Origin: Zoogloea sp. 1C4
GTDB taxonomy: Bacteria > Pseudomonadota > Gammaproteobacteria > Burkholderiales > Rhodocyclaceae
Direction: 5' to 3'
Assembly (NCBI RefSeq): GCF_009469605.1
Contig: NZ_SSXU01000016.1
Span: forward strand, 1 to 64,000
Length of the DNA: 64,000 bases
How positions within the stretch are numbered: position 1 is the first letter of the stretch; every line of letters begins with the position of its first letter. This document shows, piece by piece, positions 25,783 through 35,087 of this stretch. The position numbers and the translations under genes are program-made. The notes under the pieces were generated by a model. That model ran no database searches, was not told the origin of the DNA, and was given only the letters and a program-made list of their open reading frames with translations.

Positions 25783-25830
25783 CCTCCGGGCCGGCGGACC
25801 CCGTCCGCTCCCGCGCCCGGAGGCGTTTTT
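25783..25830 (+). terminator. Terminator/attenuator between livJ1 and livH1
   Basis: CCTCCGGG (25783-25790) pairs with CCCGGAGG (25816-25823), followed by CGTTTTT. The position inside the operon suggests partial termination, as is common after abundant binding-protein genes. Confidence 0.65.
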
Positions 25831-25889
25831 CCCTCCGATCCCACCCGTCGTACCGCCGCGCAGGCTTGCGCCGCGTCAGGAGTCCGTTC

Positions 25890-26918
25890 ATGGATGCCGA
25901 AATCATTGCGATGCTCGGTCAGGACGGCGTCACCAACGGTGCCATCTACGCCCTTCTGGCGCTGGCGCTGGTGCTGGTGTTCGCCGTCACCCGGGTCATC
26001 TTCATTCCCCAGGGTGAGCTGCTGGCCTGGGGCGCCCTCACCATGGCCGCGCTGGAAGCTGGCAACTTTCCCGGCACCGTGTGGCTGCTGGTGGGCTGTG
26101 GCCTACTCACGCTGGCCGTCGATGCCTTCTCGGCCACCGGCCGGCGCACCCTGGGCCGCTCGGCCCTGTGGAACCTCGCCTATCCGCTGGCCATGGCGGC
26201 GATCCTGTGGCTGGTGCCGCTGGCGTCGCTGCCCACCGGGTTGCGGGTGATCCTGACCCTCGCCATCGTGGTGCCCATGGGGCCGATGCTCTATCGGGTG
26301 GCCTTCCAGCCGGTGGCCGAGGCGCCGGTGCTGGTGCTGCTGATCATCTCGGTGGCGGTGCATCTGGCGATGGTTGGCCTGGGCCTCCTGGTGTTCGGGC
26401 CGGAAGGCTCGCGCACCACGCCGTTCAGCGAAGCCCAGCTGGAGATCGGCACGCTGGTGGTCGGCGGCCACACGATCTTCGTGATCGTCGCCTCGCTGGT
26501 GCTGATCGTCGGGCTCTACCTGTTCTTCGACCGCACGCTGTACGGCAAGGCCCTGCGCGCCACGGCGATCAACCGCAACGGCGCGCGCCTGATGGGCATC
26601 TCGCCGGCGTTGGCGGGGCGGCTCACCTTCCTGCTGGCGGCCGTCATCGGTGTGCTTTCGGGCGTGCTGGTGGCGCCGCTCACCACGGTTTACTACGACA
26701 GCGGCTTCCTGATCGGCCTCAAGGGCTTCGTCGCGGCCATCATCGGCGGCCTCGCCAGCTATCCGCTGGCGGCGGGCGGCGCGATCCTCGTCGGCCTGCT
26801 CGAATCCTTCTCGTCCTTCTGGGCGAGCGCCTTCAAGGACGTGATCGTGTTCACCCTGATCATCCCGGTCCTGATCTGGCGCTCCCTCACTTCCCACCAC
26901 GTGGAGGAAGAAGAATGA
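25890..26918 (+). CDS. ABC transporter permease LivH-type, importer 1
   Basis: 342 aa inner-membrane permease with about nine hydrophobic segments. Family blocks are [54 protein letters not shown] (the cytoplasmic EAA-like loop contacting the ATPases) and [30 protein letters not shown]. It is about 50 residues longer than E. coli LivH because of an extra segment around residues 70-120, shared with its paralogue at 30393-31430. The start ATG at 25890 has TCAGGAG upstream. Its stop overlaps the next start (ATGA). Confidence 0.88.
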   Translation: MDAEIIAMLGQDGVTNGAIYALLALALVLVFAVTRVIFIPQGELLAWGALTMAALEAGNFPGTVWLLVGCGLLTLAVDAFSATGRRTLGRSALWNLAYPLAMAAILWLVPLASLPTGLRVILTLAIVVPMGPMLYRVAFQPVAEAPVLVLLIISVAVHLAMVGLGLLVFGPEGSRTTPFSEAQLEIGTLVVGGHTIFVIVASLVLIVGLYLFFDRTLYGKALRATAINRNGARLMGISPALAGRLTFLLAAVIGVLSGVLVAPLTTVYYDSGFLIGLKGFVAAIIGGLASYPLAAGGAILVGLLESFSSFWASAFKDVIVFTLIIPVLIWRSLTSHHVEEEE

Positions 26919-28749
26919 ACTCGCCTGCTCAAACCCAGGCCCTGCCCACCGGCGCCTCGCGCATCGGCCCGCGCAGCGTGCTGGTTGCCTTTCTGGTGCT
27001 GCTGGCGGTGGCCCCGCTGGCGCTGCCGGATTTCTACGTCACCCTGCTCAACTACATCGGCCTGTCGGCGATGGTGGCCCTCGGGCTGGTGCTGCTGACC
27101 GGCGTCGGCGGCCTCACCAGTTTTGGTCAGGCGGCCTTCGTGGGCCTCGGCGCCTACACCAGCGCGTGGCTCACCACGTCCCAGGAGCTGCCGGGCTGGC
27201 TGGCCTTTGCCGGCACCTCGCCGTGGCTGTCGCTCGTCGCCGGGCTGGTGCTCACCGCGCTGGTGGCGATCATCCTCGGCTCGGTGACGCTCAAGCTCTC
27301 CGGTCACTTCCTGCCCCTGGGCACGATGGCCTGGGGCATCAGCCTGTACTTCCTGTTCGGCATCATGGAGTTCCTCGGCGGCCACGGCGGCATGTCGGGC
27401 ATTCCGCCGGTCAGCCTGTTCGGCGTCGAGCTCCTCGACAACCGGCACTACTACTACCTCGTGTGGGCCTTCCTGCTGATCGCTCTCTACACCACCCACA
27501 ACCTGCTGGATTCCCGCGAGGGGGGGCGATCCGGGCGCTGAAGGGCGGCATGGTGATGGCCGAGGCGATGGGCGTGGATACGTCCCGCGCCCGGATGGTG
27601 ATCTTCGTGCTGGCCGCGCTGCAGGCGTGCACCGCCGGCTGGCTGTACGCCCACATGCAGCGCTTTGTTAACTCGACGCCCTTCGGCCTGCACATCGGCA
27701 TCGAATACCTGTTCATGGCCGTCGTGGGCGGCGCGGGGCAGGTGTGGGGCGCGATCGTCGGGGCCGGCGTCATTACCGTGCTCAAGCAGTGGCTGCAGGA
27801 CATCCTGCCCAAGGTGTTCGGCAGCGCCGGCAACTTCGAGGTGATCGTGTTTGGCGTGATGATGGTGATCGTGTTGCAACGCGCCCGCGACGGCCTGTGG
27901 CCGCTGATCGCCGGCCTCGTGCCGGTGCGCGCCGCGCCCAAGGCCATCGACCGCACCGCGCTGGATCTGCCGAAGAAGCCCCAGCCGCCCATGGGCGAGA
28001 CCATCCTCGAAGCGAAGAACGTCACCCGCAAGTTTGGCGGCCTCGTCGCCAACAACAACATGAGCCTGCACGTGAATGCCGGCGAGATACTCGCGCTCAT
28101 CGGCCCCAACGGCGCCGGCAAGAGCACGATGTTCAACCAGCTTTCGGGCGTGGATACGCCGACATCCGGCGAGGTGCTGTTCCGCGGCAAGTCGGTGGCC
28201 GGCCACAGTTCGCGGGAGATCGCCGCGCTGGGCATGAGCCGCACCTTCCAGCATGTGCGCCTGCTGCCCAAGATGACGGTGCTCGAAAACGTCGCCATCG
28301 GCGCCCACCGCCGCGGCAGCAAGGGCGTCGTGCCCGCCGCGTGGCGGCTGGAGCGGGACGAGGAGGCGCGCCTCCTGAAGGAAGCCGCGATCCAGGTGGA
28401 GCGCGTCGGCCTCAAGGATTTCATGTACGAGGATGCCGGCAGCCTGGCCCTGGGCCAGCAGCGCATCCTCGAGATCGCCCGCGCCCTGTGCTCCGACCCC
28501 TGCCTGCTGCTGCTGGACGAACCCGCCGCCGGCCTGCGCCTGAAGGAAAAGCAGGCCCCGGCCGATCTCCTGCGCCGTCTCAAGTCCGAAGGCATGGCGG
28601 TGCTCATCGTCGAGCACGACATGGATTTCGTGATGAGCCTGGTGGATCGGGTGGTGGTGATGGAGTTCGGCGAGAAGATCGCCGAGGGCCTGCCGGAGGA
28701 TGTGCAGAAGGACCCGGCCGTGCTCGAAGCCTATCTGGGAGGTGTCTGA
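26915..28749 (+). pseudogene. LivM-LivG permease-ATPase fusion, importer 1, interrupted by a frameshift
   Basis: The permease part begins at 26915 and stops prematurely at 27541 (208 aa). The continuation, in another frame, carries the rest of LivM and a full LivG ATPase ([38 protein letters not shown]). The paralogue at 31427-33280 reads [13 protein letters not shown] through this point. Here a run of seven Gs (27520-27526) has one base fewer than the paralogous sequence, giving SREGGRSGR and a stop. This may be a homopolymer sequencing error, a true mutation, or slippage at the G-run that restores the frame. Downstream ATPase residues look intact, which favours an error or recoding over old decay. 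Confidence 0.8.
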
Positions 28750-29498
28750 TGACTTCGAACGTGCTTGAAGTGAAGAACCTCTCCGTCGCCTACGGCAAGG
28801 TCGAGGCGGTGAGCAATGTGAATCTCAGCGTCGGCGAGGGGAAGATCGTCACCGTGATCGGCCCCAACGGCGCCGGCAAGACGACGACCCTGTCGGCCAT
28901 CATGGGCCTGCTGCCGTCCAGGGGCGAGGTGGCCTTCGACGGCAGCATCGAGCAGGTGCCGGAAGTGGAGCGGATGGTGGTGCGCGGGATGAACCTCGTG
29001 CCCGAGAAGCGTGAGCTGTTCGGCTCCATGAGCATCGAGGACAACCTGCTGCTGGGTGCCTTCCAGCGCCACCGCAGCGGTCACCGCGATCACCTGCAGA
29101 CGATGGAAGAGGTGTACGCGCTCTTCCCGCGCCTCAAGGAACGCCGCACCCAGGCGGCAGGCACCATGTCGGGCGGCGAGCGCCAGATGCTCGCCGTGGG
29201 CCGCGCGCTGATGGCCAAGCCCAAGCTGCTGATGCTCGACGAGCCAAGCCTGGGCCTTGCGCCGCTGATCGTCCGCGAGATCTTCCGCATCATCACCGAG
29301 CTGCGTCGGCGCGGGGTGTCGATCCTGCTCGTCGAGCAGAACGCCCGCGCCGCCCTGCAGGTGGCCGACTACGCCTACGTGCTCGAAAACGGCGGCATCA
29401 AGATGCACGGCGAAGCCCAGTCCCTGCGCGACGACCCCCGCGTCATCGAGAGCTATCTGGGCCTCGGCAGCAAGCACCAGGCCATGCTGGCCACGTGA
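28749..29498 (+). CDS. ABC transporter ATP-binding protein LivF-type, importer 1
   Basis: 249 aa. It has Walker A ([12 protein letters not shown]), signature MSGGERQMLAVGRALM, Walker B LLMLDEPSLGLAP, and the H-loop position read as VEQNARAAL, all typical of LivF. It forms a heterodimer with the LivG half of the fusion. Its ATG overlaps the previous stop (TGATG), which gives translational coupling. The paralogue is at 33277-34038. Confidence 0.92.
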   Translation: MTSNVLEVKNLSVAYGKVEAVSNVNLSVGEGKIVTVIGPNGAGKTTTLSAIMGLLPSRGEVAFDGSIEQVPEVERMVVRGMNLVPEKRELFGSMSIEDNLLLGAFQRHRSGHRDHLQTMEEVYALFPRLKERRTQAAGTMSGGERQMLAVGRALMAKPKLLMLDEPSLGLAPLIVREIFRIITELRRRGVSILLVEQNARAALQVADYAYVLENGGIKMHGEAQSLRDDPRVIESYLGLGSKHQAMLAT

Positions 29499-29556
29499 GC
29501 AACCGGGGGCGGCGTGGCCGGTTGTGGCGCTGCCCCGTTTCAGGAGAACCCTTCCG

Positions 29557-30141
29557 ATGGAAGCCCTTCGCATCCTCGGCGACGAACACCAGTCCCTCGC
29601 CGCCATCCTCCACGCCGTCCGCTTCATGCTTAAGGAAGTCGTCTCCGGCCGCCTGCAGCCTGATCTCAAGCTCTTCGAGGCGATGATCCACTACCTTGAC
29701 GCCTACCCCGAGAAGCGCCACCACCCGAAGGAAGACATCCTCTTCGCGCGGCTCAAGGCCCGTACCGACGAAGGCGCCGAAGCCCTGGCCGAGCTCGACC
29801 GCCAGCACCAGGCCTCGGCCGAGCGCATCCAGGCCCTGGAGACGGCGCTGGCCGCCTACGCCGCCGATCCGACCAAGCTCGCCGACTTCGCCGCCGCCTT
29901 CGACCACTACGCCGACTTCTACCGCAGCCACATGCTGCTGGAAGAGCGCGAAGCCCTGCCGCTGGCCCGCAAGGTGCTCACCGCCGAAGACTGGGCCGAG
30001 GTGGATCGCGCCTTCACCCACGACCGCGACCCCATGAGCGGCACCCGCGGCAAGCCGGAAGACTTCGCCGACGTGTTCTCGAAGCTCGTCGCCGCCGCGC
30101 CGGCGCCCATCGGCCTTGGCGCAGGGCCTTACCGGGGGTGA
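29557..30141 (+). CDS. Hemerythrin-like HHE domain protein
   Basis: 194 aa four-helix-bundle protein of the hemerythrin HHE family, with the expected non-haem di-iron ligands: His in GDEHQSLAAIL, HHPKEDILF, and HYADFYRSHMLLEERE. Proteins of this type bind oxygen or NO or sense oxygen and iron. The ATG at 29557 has CAGGAGAACCC upstream; 11 upstream codons of the open frame were not counted. It follows livF1 by 58 bp and is probably the last gene of the importer 1 operon, ended by the strong terminator at 30197. Confidence 0.82.
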   Translation: MEALRILGDEHQSLAAILHAVRFMLKEVVSGRLQPDLKLFEAMIHYLDAYPEKRHHPKEDILFARLKARTDEGAEALAELDRQHQASAERIQALETALAAYAADPTKLADFAAAFDHYADFYRSHMLLEEREALPLARKVLTAEDWAEVDRAFTHDRDPMSGTRGKPEDFADVFSKLVAAAPAPIGLGAGPYRG

Positions 30142-30196
30142 GCTGACCCGGCTCCGCCGCCCGCGGAGCCTGCCTTCCTGCTGCGCTGAATGCCAT

Positions 30197-30234
30197 GAAC
30201 CGGCCACCTGATTTCAGGTGGCCGGTTCTTTTTT
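30197..30234 (+). terminator. Rho-independent terminator after importer 1 operon
   Basis: GAACCGGCCACCTG-ATT-CAGGTGGCCGGTTC is a perfect 14-bp hairpin followed by six Ts. It ends the livJ1-to-hemerythrin transcript. Confidence 0.93.
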
Positions 30235-30260
30235 GATCGTTCGATATGTGCGCTGCTCAT

Positions 30261-30318
30261 AAAAGATATCAAGAAAGAGTTGTTGCAACTCAAAGATATC
30301 GTATAAAGTATATTTGTT
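30261..30318 (+). promoter_or_regulatory. Regulatory region of ABC importer 2
   Basis: A perfect 15-bp inverted repeat GAGTTG-TTG-CAACTC (30277-30291) is flanked by two direct AAAGATATC copies (30262-30270 and 30292-30300, 30 bp apart). TAAAGTATATTTGTT (30304-30318) follows and recurs almost unchanged at 44067-44082 upstream of livJ2. The AT-rich setting suggests a promoter with a composite operator, but I could not fix the -35 and -10 with confidence. Confidence 0.5.
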
Positions 30319-30392
30319 GGAGGATAGGTGCCGCTTATATCAAATATTAGATGCGGCTTGACGGAAGTCTGGTTAAGGAGAGGGGTTCGGCC

Positions 30393-31430
30393 TTGGATGC
30401 AGGAATCGTTTTGATACTCGGACAGGACGGGGTGACCGGCGGGGCGATTTACGCCCTGCTGGCGTTGGCCCTGGTCCTCGTCTTCTCGGTCACGCGGGTG
30501 ATCTTCATTCCCCAGGGCGAGTTCGTCGCCTTCGGGGCGCTCACCCTGGCCGCGCTGCAGGCCGGCAAGGTGCCGGCCACGGTGTGGCTGCTGGTGGCGA
30601 TGGGCGCCTTCGTGGCGGTGATCGACCTGATCGGCCGGGTGCGCGACAAGGACATGGAAGGCGTCGGCGGCCTCGTGGGCTGGAACCTCGCCTATCCGCT
30701 GGCCCTGGCCGCGCTGCTGTACAGCGTGGATGGCAGCGGCCTGCCGATGGTCGCGCAGATCGCCCTCACGCTCGCGATCCTCGTGCCGCTGGGGCCGATG
30801 ATTTACCGCATCGCCTACCAGCCCATCGCCGACACCAGCGTGCTGGTGCTCCTGATCGCCTCGGTGGCGGTGCATCTGATCCTCACCGGGCTGGGGCTGG
30901 TGTTCTTCGGCGCCGAGGGCGTGCGCACCGCGCCGTTCTCGGAGGGCAGCCTGACTTTCGGCGAGTTCACCATCAACCTGCAGACGATCTGGGTGGTGGG
31001 CTGCTCGCTGGCCTTCATCGTCGGGCTGTACGCCTTCTTCGCCCGCACCATCTACGGCAAGGCGCTGCGGGCCACGGCGGTGAATCAATCCGGCGCCAAG
31101 CTGATGGGCATCTCGCCGGTGGTCGCCGGCAAGCTCACCTTTCTGCTGGCAGCGCTGCTGGGCACCTTCTCGGGCCTCTTGATCGGGCCGATCACCACGA
31201 TCTACTACGACACGGGTTTCCTCATCGGCCTGAAGGGCTTTGTGGCCGCGATCATCGGCGGGCTGGCGAGCTATCCGCTGGCGGCGGCTGGCGCGGTGCT
31301 GGTGGGCCTGCTGGAATCCTTCTCGTCGTTCTGGGCAAGCGCCTTCAAGGAGGTGCTGGTGTTCACGCTGATCATCCCGGTGCTGCTGTGGCGCTCCTTC
31401 AACAGTCATCACGTGGAGGACGAGGAATGA
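30393..31430 (+). CDS. ABC transporter permease LivH-type, importer 2
   Basis: 345 aa permease paralogous to the gene at 25890 ([78 protein letters not shown]). The chosen start is TTG at 30393, because AAGGAG lies 12 bases upstream and the residues then align with the paralogue's start; an in-frame ATG at 30351 has no ribosome-binding site. Unlike importer 1, no binding-protein gene precedes it. The nearest unassigned binding protein is livJ2 at 44144, whose promoter shares a motif. Its stop overlaps the next start. Confidence 0.85.
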   Translation: MDAGIVLILGQDGVTGGAIYALLALALVLVFSVTRVIFIPQGEFVAFGALTLAALQAGKVPATVWLLVAMGAFVAVIDLIGRVRDKDMEGVGGLVGWNLAYPLALAALLYSVDGSGLPMVAQIALTLAILVPLGPMIYRIAYQPIADTSVLVLLIASVAVHLILTGLGLVFFGAEGVRTAPFSEGSLTFGEFTINLQTIWVVGCSLAFIVGLYAFFARTIYGKALRATAVNQSGAKLMGISPVVAGKLTFLLAALLGTFSGLLIGPITTIYYDTGFLIGLKGFVAAIIGGLASYPLAAAGAVLVGLLESFSSFWASAFKEVLVFTLIIPVLLWRSFNSHHVEDEE

Positions 31431-33280
31431 ACACCCATGTGCAAACGTCGGCCGGCAGCGCGCTGCCGCAGCAAGGGGCTGCCAGCCCGATGAAGAACGT
31501 ACTTCGACTGCTGGCGGTGGTCGCTGTGCTGGCGGTGCTGCCGGCAGTGCTGCCGCCCTATTACGTCACCCTGCTCAACTACATCGGCATCTCGGCCCTG
31601 GTGGCCGTGGGCCTGGTGCTGCTCACCGGCGTGGGCGGGCTCACCAGCTTCGGGCAGGCGGCTTTTGTGGGCGTGGGCGCCTACACGACCGCGGTGCTCA
31701 CCACCTCCACCAGCCTGCCGGGCTGGATCGCCTGGGCTGGCGCGTCGCCGTGGCTCACCCTGGGCGTCGGGCTGGTGATCACCGGGCTCATCGCGCTACT
31801 GCTCGGTTCGCTCACCCTGCGGCTGTCGGGCCACTACCTGCCGCTGGGCACCATCGCGTGGGGCATCAGCCTGTACTTCCTGTTTGGCACGCTGGATTTC
31901 CTGGGCGCCCAGAGCGGCATCTCGGGCCTGCCGCCGATCCGCATCGGCAGCTGGGCGCTGGATGAAGGCCCGGAGATCTATTACCTGATCTGGGCCTTCC
32001 TGCTGGCGGCGGTGGTCACCACCCAGAACCTGCTGGATTCCCGCGAGGGGCGGGCGATCCGCGCGCTCAAGGGCGGCGTGGTGATGGCCGAGGCGATGGG
32101 CGTGGATACATCCCGCTCGCGCATCGTGATCTTCGTGATTGCGGCGCTGCACGCGGCGGCGGCCGGCTGGCTGTACGCCCACATGCAGCGGCTGGTGAAT
32201 CCGTCGCCCTTTGGCCTGCACCACGGCATCGAGTATCTCTTCATGGCGGTGGTGGGTGGCGCCGGTTACGTGTGGGGCGCGGTGGTGGGCGCCGGGTTGG
32301 TGACGCTGCTCAACCAGTGGCTGCAGGATTTCCTGCCGCGGGTGTTCGGCCATTCGGGCAACTTCGAGATCATCATCTTCGGCATGTTGCTGCTGCTCAT
32401 CCTGCACCGGGCGCGGGAGGGCTTGTGGCCGGCGGTGCTGCGGCTCCTGCGGGTGAAGGCGCCGCCCAAGCCGGTGTCGGATTCCGCCGCCGCGCTGCCG
32501 CGCCGGACGATGCCGACCCGCGGCGAGACGATCCTCGAAGTGAAGGACGTGACGCGCCGGTTTGGTGGCCTCGTCGCCAACAACAACATGAACTTCAGCG
32601 TGAAGGCCGGCGAGATCCTGGCGCTGATCGGCCCCAACGGCGCCGGCAAGAGCACCATGTTCAACCAGATCTCCGGCGTGGATACGCCCACCTCGGGCGA
32701 GATCATCTTCAATGGCAAGGCGGTGGCGGGGCACGACTCCCGCGAGATCGCCCGCCTTGGCATGAGCCGCAGCTTCCAGCACGTGCGCCTGCTGCCGCGG
32801 ATGAGCGTGCTGGAGAACGTCGCCATCGGCACCCATCTGCGCGGCTCGACCGGCGTCTTCCCCGCCGCCTGGCGCCTCGACCGCAAGGAAGAGGAACGCC
32901 TGCTGGCCGAAGCCGCCCGGCAGATCCGCCGGGTGGGGCTGGAGGCCCACATGCACGACGAGGCCGGCTCCCTGGCCCTGGGCCAGCAGCGCATCGTCGA
33001 GATCGCCCGGGCGCTGGCGGCCGACCCGTGCCTGCTGCTGCTGGACGAGCCGGCTGCCGGCCTGCGCTTCAAGGAGAAGGAGGCCCTGGGCGAGCTGCTC
33101 AAGAAGCTGAAGGCCGAGGGCGTGGCGATCCTGCTGGTCGAGCACGACATGGACTTCGTGATGGGGCTGGTCGATCGGATCGTGGTGATGGAGTTTGGCG
33201 AGAAGATCGCCGAGGGCCTGCCGGAGGAAATCCAGCAGAACGAGCGTGTGCTCGCGGCCTATCTGGGAGGTGTGGAATGA
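31427..33280 (+). CDS. LivM-LivG permease-ATPase fusion, importer 2
   Basis: 617 aa. Residues 1-335 are a LivM permease ([79 protein letters not shown]). After a linker, about 355-617 are a LivG ATPase with Walker A at about 402 (GPNGAGKST), the signature [15 protein letters not shown] and [11 protein letters not shown]. Permease-ATPase fusions occur in aromatic-acid importers of this group; separate genes are the rule for LivM and LivG. This intact copy shows that the split in importer 1 is a frameshift. It overlaps both neighbours by four bases. Confidence 0.92.
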   Translation: MNTHVQTSAGSALPQQGAASPMKNVLRLLAVVAVLAVLPAVLPPYYVTLLNYIGISALVAVGLVLLTGVGGLTSFGQAAFVGVGAYTTAVLTTSTSLPGWIAWAGASPWLTLGVGLVITGLIALLLGSLTLRLSGHYLPLGTIAWGISLYFLFGTLDFLGAQSGISGLPPIRIGSWALDEGPEIYYLIWAFLLAAVVTTQNLLDSREGRAIRALKGGVVMAEAMGVDTSRSRIVIFVIAALHAAAAGWLYAHMQRLVNPSPFGLHHGIEYLFMAVVGGAGYVWGAVVGAGLVTLLNQWLQDFLPRVFGHSGNFEIIIFGMLLLLILHRAREGLWPAVLRLLRVKAPPKPVSDSAAALPRRTMPTRGETILEVKDVTRRFGGLVANNNMNFSVKAGEILALIGPNGAGKSTMFNQISGVDTPTSGEIIFNGKAVAGHDSREIARLGMSRSFQHVRLLPRMSVLENVAIGTHLRGSTGVFPAAWRLDRKEEERLLAEAARQIRRVGLEAHMHDEAGSLALGQQRIVEIARALAADPCLLLLDEPAAGLRFKEKEALGELLKKLKAEGVAILLVEHDMDFVMGLVDRIVVMEFGEKIAEGLPEEIQQNERVLAAYLGGVE

Positions 33281-34038
33281 ACGGCGGTGGAATGAGCACG
33301 CTGCTCGAAGTGCAGGACCTGCGGGTCAATTATGGCAAGGTCGAGGCGGTCCATAACGTCAGCCTCACCGTGGGCGCCGGCCAGATCGTCACGGTGATCG
33401 GCCCCAACGGCGCCGGCAAGACCACCAGCCTCGCGGCGATCATGGGGCTGATGAACTCGTCCGGGCGCATCGTCTTCGACGGCCACGCCCAGCGCCGCGC
33501 CAACGTGGAGAAGCGGGTGATCCAGGGCCTCGCCCTGGTGCCCGAGAAGCGCGACCTGTTTGGCGAGATGAGCGTCGAGGACAACCTGCTGCTGGGCGCC
33601 TTCCAGCGCTACCGCCAGGGGCACCGGGATCAGGCGAAGACGATGGACGAGGTCTTCGAGCTCTTCCCGCGGCTCAAGGAGTGGCGCGATCAGGCGGCGG
33701 CCACCATGTCGGGCGGCGAACGCCAGATGCTCGCCATCGGCCGCGCCCTGATGGGCAAGCCCAAGCTGCTGATGCTCGACGAACCGAGCCTGGGCCTCGC
33801 GCCGCTGATCGTGCGCGAGATCTTTCGCATCATCGCCGGCCTGCGCGAGCGGGGCGTGTCCATCCTGCTGGTGGAGCAGAACGCCCGCGCCGCGTTGCAG
33901 GTGGCCGACTACGCTTACGTGCTGGAGATGGGCGCGGTGGCAATGGAAGGCAAGGCCTCCGATCTCGCCGACGACCCGCGGGTGGTCGAGGCCTATCTGG
34001 GCTTCGGCAGCAAGCACCAGGACATGCTGGCCACGTAA
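33277..34038 (+). CDS. ABC transporter ATP-binding protein LivF-type, importer 2
   Basis: 253 aa, paralogous to 28749-29498 ([49 protein letters not shown]). ATG at 33277 overlaps the fusion gene's stop; a second ATG at 33292 is an alternative start that would remove MNGGG. Last gene of importer 2. The BoxR-type regulator begins about 55 bp later. Confidence 0.92.
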   Translation: MNGGGMSTLLEVQDLRVNYGKVEAVHNVSLTVGAGQIVTVIGPNGAGKTTSLAAIMGLMNSSGRIVFDGHAQRRANVEKRVIQGLALVPEKRDLFGEMSVEDNLLLGAFQRYRQGHRDQAKTMDEVFELFPRLKEWRDQAAATMSGGERQMLAIGRALMGKPKLLMLDEPSLGLAPLIVREIFRIIAGLRERGVSILLVEQNARAALQVADYAYVLEMGAVAMEGKASDLADDPRVVEAYLGFGSKHQDMLAT

Positions 34039-34050
34039 CACGTCGAACCG

Positions 34051-34079
34051 TTGGGCGATCGCCTGTCAGGCGCTAAAAT
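34051..34079 (+). promoter_or_regulatory. Promoter of the boxR-like gene
   Basis: TTGGGC (34051-34056) and TAAAAT (34074-34079) are spaced by exactly 17 bp. Transcription would start near 34086, which argues against starts at 34051 or 34078 for this transcript and favours the ATG at 34096. The spacer contains the inverted repeat GCGATCGC and GCCTGTCAGGC. Confidence 0.5.
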
Positions 34080-34095
34080 GTGCGATTGCAAAAAA

Positions 34096-35046
34096 ATGAC
34101 AGGCGACATCGTGGCAGCGGAGCAGGACGAGAAGGAAGTCCAGACGGAAGTGCAGGCCGACGTACCAGCCGAAACCCAATCGGCCGGGCTGGATGCGGAT
34201 TCGGCGGCGCTGCTGGCGGTGCTGGCCCGCAACATCCGCCATTTCCGCGGCCAGCGCGGCATGACGCGCAAGAACCTGGCCGAGCAGTCCGGCGTGTCGC
34301 TGCCGCATCTGGCGCGCATGGAAAGCTCCCAGGGCAACGTGTCGGTGGTGGTGCTGGGCAAGGTGGCGAAGGCCCTCAATCAGTCGGTGGCGAGCCTCTT
34401 CGGCGACGAAGAAGCCCGCGCCGGCGACCTCAACCTGATCGTCGAATTCCTCAAGCGCCAGCCGGTGTCCAACCTCGCGCGCATCCGCGAGCAGATCTTT
34501 GCGGATTTCCAGCCCGCCGAAGGCGTGCGCAAGGATCGCATCGTGCTCACCGGGCTGCGCGGCGCCGGCAAATCGACGGTCGGGCAGGCTCTGGCCACGC
34601 GCCTCGGCCGGCCCTTCGTCGAGCTCAACCGCGAGGTGGAAGAAGAAGCCGGCCTCAGCCTGCAGGAAATCATCACCCTCTACGGCCAGTCGGGCTACCG
34701 TAATCTCGAGCGGCGCTGCCTGGAGCAGGTGGTGGTGAAGCACCCGCAGGTGGTGCTCGCCACCGGCGGCGGCATCGTCGCCGAACCGCTCACCTACGAG
34801 ATCCTTCTCAACTCCTTCTTCACCGTGTGGCTCCACGCCGAGCCCGATACCCACTTCCGCCGGGTGATGGATCAGCACGACATCCGCATCGCCAAACCGG
34901 CCCTCCACCGCGAGGCGATGGACAACATCCACCGCACGCTGGAGGCCCGCGATCACCTGTACCGCATGGCCGCGTTCGACGTGGATACGACGCGGCTGAC
35001 GGTGGATGAGGTGGTGGCGCGGATCGTGGGGCAGATGGCGGGCTGA
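34096..35046 (+). CDS. boxR: BoxR/BzdR-type regulator (XRE HTH + shikimate kinase-like domain)
   Basis: About 316 aa. The N-terminal XRE helix-turn-helix (VLARNIRHFRGQRGMTRKNLAEQSGVSLPHLARMESSQGN) and a linker precede a shikimate kinase-like domain (TGLRGAGKSTVGQALATRLGRPFVELNREVEEEAGLSLQEI, ATGGGIV). This architecture is specific to BzdR and BoxR, repressors that release DNA upon binding benzoyl-CoA. The P-loop is intact. The first ~45 residues are Glu/Gln/Ala-rich. Start is uncertain: 34078 (MCDCKK) and 34096 (MTGDIV) are both ATG; 34096 fits the promoter. It sits beside importer 2, but no boxABC genes are in the window. Confidence 0.85.
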   Translation: MTGDIVAAEQDEKEVQTEVQADVPAETQSAGLDADSAALLAVLARNIRHFRGQRGMTRKNLAEQSGVSLPHLARMESSQGNVSVVVLGKVAKALNQSVASLFGDEEARAGDLNLIVEFLKRQPVSNLARIREQIFADFQPAEGVRKDRIVLTGLRGAGKSTVGQALATRLGRPFVELNREVEEEAGLSLQEIITLYGQSGYRNLERRCLEQVVVKHPQVVLATGGGIVAEPLTYEILLNSFFTVWLHAEPDTHFRRVMDQHDIRIAKPALHREAMDNIHRTLEARDHLYRMAAFDVDTTRLTVDEVVARIVGQMAG

Positions 35047-35087
35047 CCGCCCGTTCAAACCGTCAGATTTGAGCGAAGGGTGACACG

